Below the pieces are notes generated by a model. It did no database searches, was not told the origin of the DNA, and saw only the letters and a program-made list of their open reading frames with translations. This document shows positions 7,938 through 16,520 of a stretch of 64,000 nt of DNA, one piece after another (the stretch's first letter is position 1; each line of letters opens with the position of its first letter). The position numbers and the translations under genes were made by a program. Source of the DNA: Jejuia rubra. GTDB taxonomy: Bacteria > Bacteroidota > Bacteroidia > Flavobacteriales > Flavobacteriaceae. The DNA lies in the NCBI RefSeq assembly GCF_042684665.1, contig NZ_JBHULY010000013.1:62001-126000 (forward strand). Reading direction: 5' to 3'.

Positions 7938-9902
7938 ATGGAACACAACTCAACTTTCCCCATAAAACTATCAGAACTCGATGTGCTTCGGGACGAGGCT
8001 TCGTCTTATTTAAAAAGCGTACAATGGGAGCAAGGGGCTCGTGCCAAAAACAGAGATAAGGATGGCAAAGATGAATCTATTCTGTTGTATTTGTCCAGGG
8101 CGAATAACGGTTCTAGTGCTACTGAAATCACATCGGTATCAAAAACCATTTTGGCCTTAAAAAAGAGGTTGTTGCCCGATTCGGTTGCAATTCCTATTTA
8201 TTTGAATCAAACACTTTATGCGGTTCAAGAAGGAATTACTTTGGGAATTTGGATAAAGGACAGTTACTATGATGCGTCTGGTTTATCGAGTCTGAATGAG
8301 AATAAATCCGCATTGGATAGAAACGGGATGCGGGAATTTGAGAGCAAAATGCACACGGCTACTGCGTTTATGTTGTTTGCTATGGCGTATAAAATTCTTC
8401 ACGATTTAAAACCTCATGCCTCGGACGATTTGAGTGTGATGAAGCAGAAGTTTGCCGGTATCCCTGAGGTATCTTTACTATCGCCTATAAAGGGCATTTC
8501 TTGCGCACTGTTTTATTTCGACAAATATTTAGGGCATCCCGAAATTATTAAATCCGATAAGGATGTTGCTGATTTCACGGTGGTGTATTTTGAGGCCTTG
8601 ATTGACGAAATCCAATTGCGAAAAAGTTCTTTGGAATATACCGAAACGATTGAGGACCGCACCTATAAATTGGAAAACTCCGAATTTGCAGTTTCAGGTT
8701 GGAATAATGTGTTTCAGGGTACTGCCAAAAGTGTGGAATTCAATAAAATTCAATTTGAACAAATTGTTGGGAATAGAGATGCCAAGCATTTTGCCCGACG
8801 ATTGACGGAACGCTTGTTAAGTTATGATTTTACGGCCAAGAAAAACCCATTTCAGGAGCTCGGTGGTTTTATGCCCGTTTTTATGGGTTATGGTATTCCG
8901 GGAACTGGGAAAAGTATGTTGATTGCGGCCATTGCTACGCGACTAAAAGAACATTGCGATACTTTAGATATTCCTTTTTTGTTTCATCCCATGCCAGATA
9001 CATTGATATCTACATTTCAAGGTGGTTCGGCTGAAAAAATGGTGGAATGGATGAAGCCTATGCAAGACCCAACAAAATTGATTTTTGCGCCGATTGATGA
9101 TGCCGAAAACAATTTACAGGAACGTACGGCTCAAGGTGTTTCGGCAGGGGTTAAGGAAGTGATTGGTGTATTTTTGAGATATACCGAGGGGGCTTATGCG
9201 GTAAATTATGGGAATAGTTCCATTGGGTTATTTACGAATTTGCCCGAAATGCTGGATAAGGCTGTGATTTCACGTGTTCAGGGACGTTTTAAAATTGATG
9301 GGGCAAGAACCGAACATGACTTTTTAGATCAGGACCATTTATGGTGGCGCAAGCTGGAAGATACCATGCCCGATTTTATCAATATGCAGGGGCCAGAAAA
9401 TTACAGCTATCTGCAGGACCAGGGCTTGGCTAAAAACATGGGCGAGATATTAAAATTGACCGATAAGCCTTCAGAAGAGCGCGTACATGAGATTTACAAC
9501 CGAGTGGAGGAAAAATTCAAAACGAATCAGCATCTGTTTTATGCCAATTTGTATAAGGATATGCAGGAAGCGTTTCCTTTCTTTTCATCGCGTGATGTCA
9601 GGAATATTCAAAGTACAGTTTCCCTTCGCTTGACGGATTTTGATTTGGAAGAAGATTGGTTTCAAAATCCGGAAATCTATTTTAAACAGGAGTATGATAC
9701 TAAGTTTAATATGCTTCAAGAATTGATGCGTGCCAATATGAAAGGCTTGGATTTCTCTGAAATTCGCCGACAGGAAGTGGTGCGTTACTTGGATAATGTG
9801 GCCACCATTGCGGATACCGACTTTAAGCGCAAAGTCGATGCAAGAGTGAATCAGCTAAACATTGAAATGGAGGCACGACAAACTTTTGAAAACAAAAACT
9901 AA
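7938..9902 (+). CDS. AAA+ family ATPase with long N-terminal domain
   Basis: 654 residues. A roughly 300-residue N-terminal domain of unknown type precedes the AAA+ module. Walker A is GIPGTGKS (about 318-325); the Walker B-like strand is LIFAPIDDAEN (about 379-389), with two Asp where classical AAA+ has DE. A downstream ISRVQGRF (about 443-450) looks like a sensor or arginine-finger region. The C-terminal part is helical and charged. It has no protease or membrane domain, so it is likely a remodelling ATPase or motor acting on the neighbouring coiled-coil and membrane proteins (inference). Only 45 bp separate it from nudK. Confidence 0.88.
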   Translation: MEHNSTFPIKLSELDVLRDEASSYLKSVQWEQGARAKNRDKDGKDESILLYLSRANNGSSATEITSVSKTILALKKRLLPDSVAIPIYLNQTLYAVQEGITLGIWIKDSYYDASGLSSLNENKSALDRNGMREFESKMHTATAFMLFAMAYKILHDLKPHASDDLSVMKQKFAGIPEVSLLSPIKGISCALFYFDKYLGHPEIIKSDKDVADFTVVYFEALIDEIQLRKSSLEYTETIEDRTYKLENSEFAVSGWNNVFQGTAKSVEFNKIQFEQIVGNRDAKHFARRLTERLLSYDFTAKKNPFQELGGFMPVFMGYGIPGTGKSMLIAAIATRLKEHCDTLDIPFLFHPMPDTLISTFQGGSAEKMVEWMKPMQDPTKLIFAPIDDAENNLQERTAQGVSAGVKEVIGVFLRYTEGAYAVNYGNSSIGLFTNLPEMLDKAVISRVQGRFKIDGARTEHDFLDQDHLWWRKLEDTMPDFINMQGPENYSYLQDQGLAKNMGEILKLTDKPSEERVHEIYNRVEEKFKTNQHLFYANLYKDMQEAFPFFSSRDVRNIQSTVSLRLTDFDLEEDWFQNPEIYFKQEYDTKFNMLQELMRANMKGLDFSEIRRQEVVRYLDNVATIADTDFKRKVDARVNQLNIEMEARQTFENKN

Positions 9903-9947
9903 GAGACTATCTGAGCGAGCATAGCAGAGACCTTTTCAAATTATAAA

Positions 9948-10532
9948 ATGAGCAACAATAAAATCAAAAACATAGAAAACAGCCTACTTTCGGATAATTA
10001 TTATATCCTAAAAAAGTACAACTTCGACTATTTGATGCCCAATGGCCAGTGGGTTAACCAAATGCGGGAAGTGTACGATAGGGGCGATGGTGCAGGTATC
10101 TTGCTGTATAATACCACCAAGAAAACCGTCATTTTAATAAGACAATTCAGAGTACCCACCTATTTAAATGACAATAAAGATGGCATGTTGGTTGAAATTT
10201 GTGCCGGTTTATTGGACAAGGATAACCCAGAGGAGTGCATTATAAGAGAAACCGAGGAAGAAACAGGCTATCGTGTAACATCGGTTAAAAAAGTATATGA
10301 AGGTTATTCTTCACCAGGGGTGATGACTGAAAAGATGCACTTTTTTATCGGGGAGTACACTGATGATATGAAAGTGAGCGAGGGTGGTGGACTGGATAGC
10401 GAAGCAGAAGACATCGAAGTGATGGAAATCCCTTTTAAAAAAGCCGTGAATATGTTGCATAATGGCGAAATTGTGGACACGCGCACTATTGTGTTGTTGC
10501 AGTATGCTATTATTCATAAGTTGATTGATTAA
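9948..10532 (+). CDS. nudK: GDP-mannose pyrophosphatase NudK (Nudix hydrolase)
   Basis: 194 residues, the size of E. coli NudK. It shows the family pattern: MREVYDRGDGAGILLYN, then LIRQFRVPT, then the Nudix box from GLLDKDNPEE to RETEEETGY (about 86-107) supplying the Mg-binding glutamates, then SSPGVMTEK and GGGLDSEAEDIEV, typical of the ADP-ribose/GDP-mannose branch. NudK hydrolyses GDP-mannose to GMP and mannose 1-phosphate. It is embedded in the AAA+ cluster on the same strand; whether that link is functional or accidental cannot be seen from the sequence. Confidence 0.9.
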   Translation: MSNNKIKNIENSLLSDNYYILKKYNFDYLMPNGQWVNQMREVYDRGDGAGILLYNTTKKTVILIRQFRVPTYLNDNKDGMLVEICAGLLDKDNPEECIIRETEEETGYRVTSVKKVYEGYSSPGVMTEKMHFFIGEYTDDMKVSEGGGLDSEAEDIEVMEIPFKKAVNMLHNGEIVDTRTIVLLQYAIIHKLID

Positions 10533-10543
10533 AGTAATAATGC

Positions 10544-10977
10544 ATGTTTGAAGAGTTCGAAGTAGATAATAAACCAGAAATAGCTAAAATAAGATATAGA
10601 ATTTGTGCTTTTCTAATTGACTTTTTTATCTATTGGTTAATAGGTGTTGTTATTGGTATTTTTTTTGGGGAACCTTTAGAACGTGAAATGGGTTTTAATT
10701 TAAACGGATTACCAGCATTGTTTATGTTTTTAATAGGTTTTTGTTTATGGCCATTAGCTCAAGGGATATTTGGGATGAAATTGGTAAAGGCTTATTAAAC
10801 TTAAGAGTGGTTTCAGATGATTTTGAAAGGATAGGAATTGGTAAGGCTCTAATTAGATTTTTAATGGGCTTTATAGATTTCATTTTCTTTTTAGGAATTA
10901 TAATATCAGCTACTAATAAACAAAAAAAACGTATTGGAGATTTTGTTGCCAAAACTATAGTTGTAAAAAGTAAGTAA
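10544..10977 (+). pseudogene. RDD family membrane protein with a frameshift
   Basis: The first frame (10544-10798) encodes an N-terminus with an RYRICAFLIDFFIYW helix, a second helix and the conserved QGIFGMKLVK, then stops at TAA. The next frame, from 10786 to the TAA at 10975-10977, continues the family: GLLNLRVVSDDFERIG, a third helix pair, and KKRIGDFVAKTIVV at the end. One extra A in the AAA run at 10786-10788 would restore a single gene of about 145 residues, the normal RDD length. This is therefore a one-base deletion or a sequencing error. RDD proteins are small three-helix membrane proteins of unclear function. The rebuilt stop overlaps the next start (TAATG). Confidence 0.8.
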
Positions 10978-12212
10978 TGCAAAAACTGAAACAAGCAAAC
11001 CTATACAGAAGTGAGTTGATTCCCGTAAGTGGGAAACTTGTGGAGCGTTACAACAAATGCTTGGTAAAACTGGGATTTACCGAAACAAAACTTAAAACCT
11101 TTCATATTGATGGTATTGGTTGGAGCCCAGAAGTAGCTGAGGAAAAGAAGGACATCAATTATTTGAACAACGGGGAGGCAAATCCACACGGCATTTTGAT
11201 TTCACCACGCCAAAAAGGAAAACCAGTGTACTTGGCTTTTCACACGTTCGATAGGGATATGATGAAATTCGTCTTTAAAATTCACGGAGAAAAAATAAAG
11301 GATATTACTCGGGATTGTGCTATCTGTCTAGATTTTGACCAAGGCATTGACGCCTTTTATGAACCATTGGATGTATTGAAATATAAGAACGTCACCATTC
11401 ATTTTCACCTCATTGATAACCTCGATAAAGTAAAGGAAGAACAATTGGAACTGGTTGCCGAATTCAACAGGAGCAATAATTTTATCAGTGAAACCATGCA
11501 CCAAAAGCTCTTGGATTCAGCAAAAGCTCATGGCGACCTCCGGGATAGGGATTTGGATTTGCACGAACTGCAATACGCAACGGATTCTTTTTACACTCGC
11601 GCTTTTGGCGGGGTGTATTTGTTAAGGGATTTTATTGTGCCCATAGCCATTTTTGAAAATGAGGAGTGGCATAGTGAAGCTATCAAAGACACCACTCACG
11701 ATGTGCTAATTTATCATATTGAACAACCTGAGTTGATTGAAAAACTCCAGAGCCATTCCATTATTGAATGCGATTTGGAAAAGGTCGTTAAAACCGAGCG
11801 TTTCCAAAGGGTGAAAAAATTTGAGATGTTTTCGCATTTAAAAAAAACGCAACATCCCGTTAAGAATATTTTAAATGACCCGATTCTTTTCAAAAGCTAT
11901 TTGAACAAATTGGACATCAAATCCCGAAAAAAGATAATGAGTGTGGAGCGCTATCTGGAAAAACTGGAAGTGAGCAATGAATTTAAAATTGCCGATATGG
12001 TGGATGATAAATTGTATGTGGCATTGCACAAACCACATTCCTCTTTGGAGCCCAAACATCAGGATTTGATTTGGAAACTCTTGATGAATATTTCGCCAAA
12101 GGACGTGCTTTACTGGTATTGGTACGATAAACCGGATTTTTACGAGAAGTTTAAAGATTGGGACGAGTCCTTTAAGGATTGGGTTGTGGAAACGATTAGT
12201 AACAATATTTAA
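10977..12212 (+). CDS. Conserved protein of AAA+ cluster, unknown function
   Basis: 411 residues, soluble, with no signal peptide. Its start overlaps the stop of the RDD reading frame by one base (TAATG), so the two are translationally coupled. I see no recognised catalytic motif. The N-terminal half contains IDGIGWSPEVAEEK and the middle is rich in charged helices; the C-terminus is aromatic (YWYWYDKPDFYEKFKDW). Sequence and context mark it as part of the same uncharacterised set as the AAA+ ATPase. A composite hairpin region follows before the next gene. Confidence 0.82.
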   Translation: MQKLKQANLYRSELIPVSGKLVERYNKCLVKLGFTETKLKTFHIDGIGWSPEVAEEKKDINYLNNGEANPHGILISPRQKGKPVYLAFHTFDRDMMKFVFKIHGEKIKDITRDCAICLDFDQGIDAFYEPLDVLKYKNVTIHFHLIDNLDKVKEEQLELVAEFNRSNNFISETMHQKLLDSAKAHGDLRDRDLDLHELQYATDSFYTRAFGGVYLLRDFIVPIAIFENEEWHSEAIKDTTHDVLIYHIEQPELIEKLQSHSIIECDLEKVVKTERFQRVKKFEMFSHLKKTQHPVKNILNDPILFKSYLNKLDIKSRKKIMSVERYLEKLEVSNEFKIADMVDDKLYVALHKPHSSLEPKHQDLIWKLLMNISPKDVLYWYWYDKPDFYEKFKDWDESFKDWVVETISNNI

Positions 12213-12248
12213 GTTTTTTAGACTAATTTTATAAACAAACTATAATGA

Positions 12249-12375
12249 TTCCTTCCCTTTTGAAGGGAAGGTGGCTTTAATTCTTTTAAGGAATTAAAGA
12301 CGGAAGGGTAAATAACCACCTCGTCTTATGATTTTCGAAAAATCATAAGACACTCCTCCTTCAAAAGGAGGAGAG
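12249..12375. repeat. Composite intergenic hairpin repeat
   Basis: Three nested inverted repeats in the 180-bp gap: CCTTCCC..TTTTGAA..GGGAAGG (about 12250-12270), TTAATTC/GAATTAA (about 12277-12297), and GTCTTATGATTTTT-like arms around CGAAAAATCATAAGAC followed by CTCCTCCTT/AAGGAGGAG (to 12374). The first and last arms resemble the C-rich arms at 1624-1746. It could also act as an mRNA processing or termination signal within the cluster. Confidence 0.65.
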
Positions 12376-12392
12376 CCAAAAAAACAAAAGAA

Positions 12393-12911
12393 ATGACACT
12401 AGAATTAATAATTTTTATAGCATCAATTCTCTTCGGTGCACTAATCTATTGGCGGGAATCCCATGGTAACAAACTTTATCGATTTTTTAATAAACTGATG
12501 TATTCCAAAGAATTGCAAATGAAACCTACGGACAAAGCGGGTTTCGTATATCAGCAGAAATTTATCATTCGGCTGGTTTTTATCGGATTTTTATTTTTAA
12601 TCGGTATTGTAGTCACACGTTTTTTAATACCTATCAATGTTGCTACAATTTCCATTTTTGCATCAATGATTGTTGGTACCTTAGTGGGGACTTATTTGGC
12701 GGGATTTATTTTCAAATCCAGCGAAGTTATTGATGAAAAAAGTGAATCGCTAGAAGACTTAGTACAGGATACTATCGAGAAAGGCAAGGATTTTATTGAA
12801 GATCTAAAAAAAGAAGATATTAAAGAAGAAATTGGGCCCCCAAAAGAAGAGTCAAAGGCAGATAAAAAGAGTGCCAGAGACCGTTTGAAGGATAAGGGCT
12901 ATTTAAAGTAG
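12393..12911 (+). CDS. Membrane protein with acidic/basic cytoplasmic tail, AAA+ cluster
   Basis: 172 residues. Membrane helices at about 2-18, 53-72 and 79-105; after these comes a highly charged tail (about 110-172) with DTIEKGKDFIEDLKKED and KSARDRLKDKGYLK, probably cytoplasmic and helical. No family recognised. It lies between two unknown genes of the cluster on the same strand, so it may anchor the soluble components to the inner membrane (inference). Confidence 0.8.
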   Translation: MTLELIIFIASILFGALIYWRESHGNKLYRFFNKLMYSKELQMKPTDKAGFVYQQKFIIRLVFIGFLFLIGIVVTRFLIPINVATISIFASMIVGTLVGTYLAGFIFKSSEVIDEKSESLEDLVQDTIEKGKDFIEDLKKEDIKEEIGPPKEESKADKKSARDRLKDKGYLK

Positions 12912-12987
12912 ACAGTTGGTAGTATTAAGTACTCAGTAGGCAAACAGGTTGGGTAATAAAAAATTTAAAGTACAGTTTCCCCGCTGT

Positions 12988-13023
12988 AGTTTCCTCCCCA
13001 TGGGAGGATTAAGGAGGGCTTTT
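12988..13023. repeat. Short hairpin repeat unit
   Basis: TTTCCTCCCCATGGGAGGA followed by TTAAGGAGGGCTTTT, resembling the G/C-rich arm at 1714-1746. It ends a few bases before the ATG at 13028, and its AAGGAGG could double as a ribosome binding sequence. Confidence 0.5.
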
Positions 13024-13027
13024 AATT

Positions 13028-14722
13028 ATGATAAAAAATTATTGGAATAAAGGCGGCAAACAGAAGAGGATTACCGTCATCGTTGGGCTCATTTTATTGA
13101 TTCTACTTTTTGTTTTGCGAGACGACTATCAACCTGCATTATTATTTATCCGCAAATATATTTTTGTCATTTTATTAAGTGGCTTGGTTTTGTTCTTTGG
13201 ATTACGAAAGTTCAGAAAATCAGCAAGTACAGGTGGAAGATTTGGCACTCTAGGTATGCTCATATTGTTTTTTGGAATTTTATATTTTGTGGGTTGGCAT
13301 TTCAAAATGTACGATTACATGAAAACCTACAACGTATTCAATCATCTTAATAAAGTCGAAATACATGAATTGCCTTTAACGCAAAATGAACGTATTCAAC
13401 CTTTACGGAATATTTTCTCTATGGCGAACGAAAGTGTTGGAGAAACAAAAGACGTGTCTTTACCGCATTTGGTTAGAATCGGTGACGAAAATAAATGGAC
13501 CATGGCCATTCAGCCCACTGAAAAATATGTATGGCAAGGCATGACGGATAATACCGAAGAAGTGTTTGCAGTATCCAGTACTACACCTTTTCCTAGGTTT
13601 TCAAGTGAGAACCGTATTCCTGTGACGTTTTCAATTGGTGAGTCCTTAAAATTTAGCAGGAACACCTATAATGCTGTGGTGCAGCGTTTTAATTTCTTTC
13701 AGCTATTCACAATGGAACCAAGCGATACCTATTACATGAAGAATGATGCTGGAAAATGGGTGCAGGTAGTAAGTTTAATTAAGTGGAAAGGCTTTTTGTT
13801 TCCTTATCCTACCTTCGGAGGTGTAATGGTAGTTGATAATGGCGAGCATGATTTCAAGGATTATCTCGAACGGATTTTAATCGGAAAAGGCACCTATGTT
13901 AGCGCCGAAAATATGAAAAACCATGAGTACTTGACCCGACAGAACACCTTAGCAGAAAAGGTTTCGCAGTTGCAAGCAGAGTCCCTAAAATTCTTGGGAG
14001 GGTTTAGTGACCCATTACCATGGAATATGGAAACTGCGGTTAAAATACCCGAAATGCCCAAGGACCAAAATCAGCAACCCTATGTTACAGATTTTGATTT
14101 TTCAAACACTGAAACCGGTGCTTACAGTGGCTTGTACCATTGGTTTGGCTTGGAGCCGGTAGGAGAGGAGCGTACTAGCTTAAGCTTTAGCGTATTTGTC
14201 CCCGCCGATGGGACTGATAAACTGTATTATTATAACCATGCATCAAAAAAACAGGGTTATGCCGGTGTTTCTGCAATGCCATTAAAAGTTCAGGAATCTC
14301 GAAAAGAGTACGACTGGACTGCTAATACACCTGTGGAATTTAGGCCTTACATCAAAGATATTGCTGGTAAAAAGCGTATGTTTTTTATGGGTACGGTGTC
14401 CTCCATCAGCGATACCAATTCCAAACAATTTGACGGTTCTGCTACCCCGGATTTGGTATTGATTGATAGCGAATATCGCGACGTGGTTTGGATCGATGTA
14501 AAGCATCCCAGCCAATGGGACAAAACGGTTTATGACCAATTAAACGAAGCCTGGCGTGCCAGTGAGGGTATAGGTTACTATTTTGTGGAGGAGACCAAAA
14601 CGATTGATATGGTGCAAAAAACCGTAGATTCCCTTAAAGTGATTCCTGCTGTGGATGAAAATACCGAAAAAATTGAAATCCTACAGCGCCAGATTGATTC
14701 TTTAAAATCTTTGAGCAATTAA
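13028..14722 (+). CDS. Large membrane-anchored protein of AAA+ cluster, unknown
   Basis: 564 residues. Three membrane helices at the N-terminus (about 15-31, 40-58, 73-92), then a roughly 440-residue domain presumably on the far side of the membrane or in the cytoplasm, and a short C-terminal coiled coil (about 525-564) with heptad-like EKIEILQRQIDSLKSLSN. No enzyme motif recognised. The second half contains aromatic beta-rich segments such as GLYHWFGLEPVGEE. It is preceded by an unusually good Shine-Dalgarno-like AAGGAGG. With the 172-residue membrane protein it gives the cluster a membrane module. Confidence 0.82.
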   Translation: MIKNYWNKGGKQKRITVIVGLILLILLFVLRDDYQPALLFIRKYIFVILLSGLVLFFGLRKFRKSASTGGRFGTLGMLILFFGILYFVGWHFKMYDYMKTYNVFNHLNKVEIHELPLTQNERIQPLRNIFSMANESVGETKDVSLPHLVRIGDENKWTMAIQPTEKYVWQGMTDNTEEVFAVSSTTPFPRFSSENRIPVTFSIGESLKFSRNTYNAVVQRFNFFQLFTMEPSDTYYMKNDAGKWVQVVSLIKWKGFLFPYPTFGGVMVVDNGEHDFKDYLERILIGKGTYVSAENMKNHEYLTRQNTLAEKVSQLQAESLKFLGGFSDPLPWNMETAVKIPEMPKDQNQQPYVTDFDFSNTETGAYSGLYHWFGLEPVGEERTSLSFSVFVPADGTDKLYYYNHASKKQGYAGVSAMPLKVQESRKEYDWTANTPVEFRPYIKDIAGKKRMFFMGTVSSISDTNSKQFDGSATPDLVLIDSEYRDVVWIDVKHPSQWDKTVYDQLNEAWRASEGIGYYFVEETKTIDMVQKTVDSLKVIPAVDENTEKIEILQRQIDSLKSLSN

Positions 14723-14787
14723 ATAATTGTTGTGTTTTATTGAGTAACATTTTCCCAAAAACATATACCTATAGCATAAAGTAAATT

Positions 14788-15285
14788 ATGTTTGGGTACA
14801 TGGGTTTTGGAATGCAAAGTTACGTGTACAAAAGGAGACCAAAGAAGCCTTTTGTAAAGCATGGGAACGTGCCATCATTTACTCCACTGACCGAAGACCG
14901 CAGAGAATTTAAACTAAAATTCCATAAACCTGAAAATAGAATAGAGCGTGGTTTAATAAAGCTACTTTTTATTTTACTCATCGGTTTTATTAGTGTGATG
15001 TTTTGTTTGAGATTTAATCACTACCAAAAAAATCTTAATACAATGGTGGAGCATAATAATAGTATAGAGAATACTAAGGCTTTTGGTTTTTTATTGAATT
15101 CTGGTATAGACCGATTGGCTGTTGGAAATACGGAAGGTGCTTATTCGGAATTTTCATTGGCTCACCAAATTGATTAGAATAATCAACAACTAAATCAGCT
15201 TTTGATAGAAACATTAAGCGTTTTATGTTCTGAAAATAGAGATTACTGTGAAAAACTAGAGAACCATTTAGAAAACTCCAATTAA
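14788..15285 (+). pseudogene. Single-span membrane protein with a premature stop
   Basis: The frame from ATG 14788 is interrupted by TAG at 15175-15177 (129 residues), then stays open for 35 more codons to TAA at 15283-15285. The downstream part (NNQQLNQLLIETLSV, then LCSENRDYCEKLENHL) reads as genuine helical coding sequence and continues the preceding helix EGAYSEFSLAHQID, as in TPR-like C-termini. So a nonsense mutation, or sequencing error, has probably shortened the gene. It has one membrane helix (about 55-75). The restored end overlaps the stop of the convergent MarR-GNAT gene by 4 bases. It is the last gene of the AAA+ strand series. Confidence 0.65.
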
Positions 15286-16235
15286 AACACGATTTCCATT
15301 TTAATATCGCACCTTTTGTAGTGACAATCTGGTTCCACAGGAATTTCAACAAAACCATATTTTCGATAAATGTAAATTGCATTTTCCAGTTTTCTGCTAG
15401 AGTATAGGATAAGGTTGGGCAGTCCCAGGTTTTTGGCAAAATCCAAACAGTATTGCATTAATTGTTGCCCGATTTTTTGGCCTCGATGTTTTGGGGATAC
15501 GGCCATTTTCGTCAATTCAAATGTGTTTTGTTTTGGCAATGGCATTAACGCAACTGTGCCAACTATTTCGCCATTCAATTTTGTAAAAAATATGTGTCCG
15601 CCCTTGTCAATAATATATTTGTCCGGGTTGCTCAATACCTCTTCATCAAAAGGCTCGACATAAAAGAAGGTACGCAACCATTCTTCATTTAAATCATAAA
15701 AAGCGGTTTTTTCTGCTTCCGAATTTTGAAATGTTGAAATTTGAATGGAGTGGTGTCGATTTCCCAAGCTTTTAATTACGGATTTACTAAAAGAGTGGGT
15801 TTTCAGTTTATGTTCAAAACTGTTCAAATGTGAAATTAATGATGATGAGGTTTCCATACCGAACGATTTTATAACGGAATCGATACTTTTCCAAATTGGC
15901 TGAAGCTGTTTTAAGAGTGTTTTTCCTTTTGGTGATAGGTGGATTATTTTTCTGCGCTTATCACTGTCGTCGTCGATCAACTCAATCAAACCTTTTTTCG
16001 TCAGTTTGTGGATTGATTGCGTTACAGCTGGTTGGGTAAGGCCCACGGCATTAAAAATTTCGGTATTGGTGATGCCATCTTTCTGACTTATCAATTTAAA
16101 AACAGGGAAAAGGTAAGGGTCAAAGTCGATCTCGAAATGATCGTATATCAATTGCCCTTCCTTCATGAGGTGCTCGCTGATTCTTTTCAACCGCGAGCCT
16201 AAGCCCAATTCACCAAAACCTTGTAATGCATCCAT
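15282..16235 (-). CDS. MarR regulator fused to GNAT N-acetyltransferase
   Basis: 317 residues. Residues 1-150 are a MarR winged helix-turn-helix (GLTQPAVTQSIHKLTKKGLIE, then the wing DDDSDKRRKIIHLSPKG). Residues about 165-317 are a GNAT domain with the acetyl-CoA loop VSPKHRGQKIGQQLM and the C-terminal KYGFVEIPVE. Such bifunctional proteins are found in many bacteria and are thought to sense a small molecule and/or acetylate a target; the substrate is unknown. It is the mirror image of the separate GNAT-MarR pair at the start of the window, but the two are not close in sequence. Confidence 0.93.
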   Translation of the reverse strand: MDALQGFGELGLGSRLKRISEHLMKEGQLIYDHFEIDFDPYLFPVFKLISQKDGITNTEIFNAVGLTQPAVTQSIHKLTKKGLIELIDDDSDKRRKIIHLSPKGKTLLKQLQPIWKSIDSVIKSFGMETSSSLISHLNSFEHKLKTHSFSKSVIKSLGNRHHSIQISTFQNSEAEKTAFYDLNEEWLRTFFYVEPFDEEVLSNPDKYIIDKGGHIFFTKLNGEIVGTVALMPLPKQNTFELTKMAVSPKHRGQKIGQQLMQYCLDFAKNLGLPNLILYSSRKLENAIYIYRKYGFVEIPVEPDCHYKRCDIKMEIVF

Positions 16236-16520
16236 TTTACATTCTCATTTATATAAGTGCTTATGCAAATATATTAATTTTATTTTACAAGCTATTGGAG
16301 CTACTTAACAAAAATTTAATTAACTAATTTATACTTTTAATCTATTGAAATTCAATTAATTAAAAATTTATCAATTAATACTTCTAACGTAAAGACATCT
16401 AAACGAGGCTGTTGCGCGTATATGCATTTGAAAGACACAAAGGAAATAGTTTTTCAGCCAAATAAACAGAAAGCAGGGCTAACAAATTGTTCTACTTAAA
16501 AACTAAAAACAATAATAATT

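Noticed and set aside
10780..10800. Programmed -1 frameshift in the RDD gene
   Set aside because: No X-XXY-YYZ slippery heptamer and no clear downstream structure; a one-base deletion is simpler.
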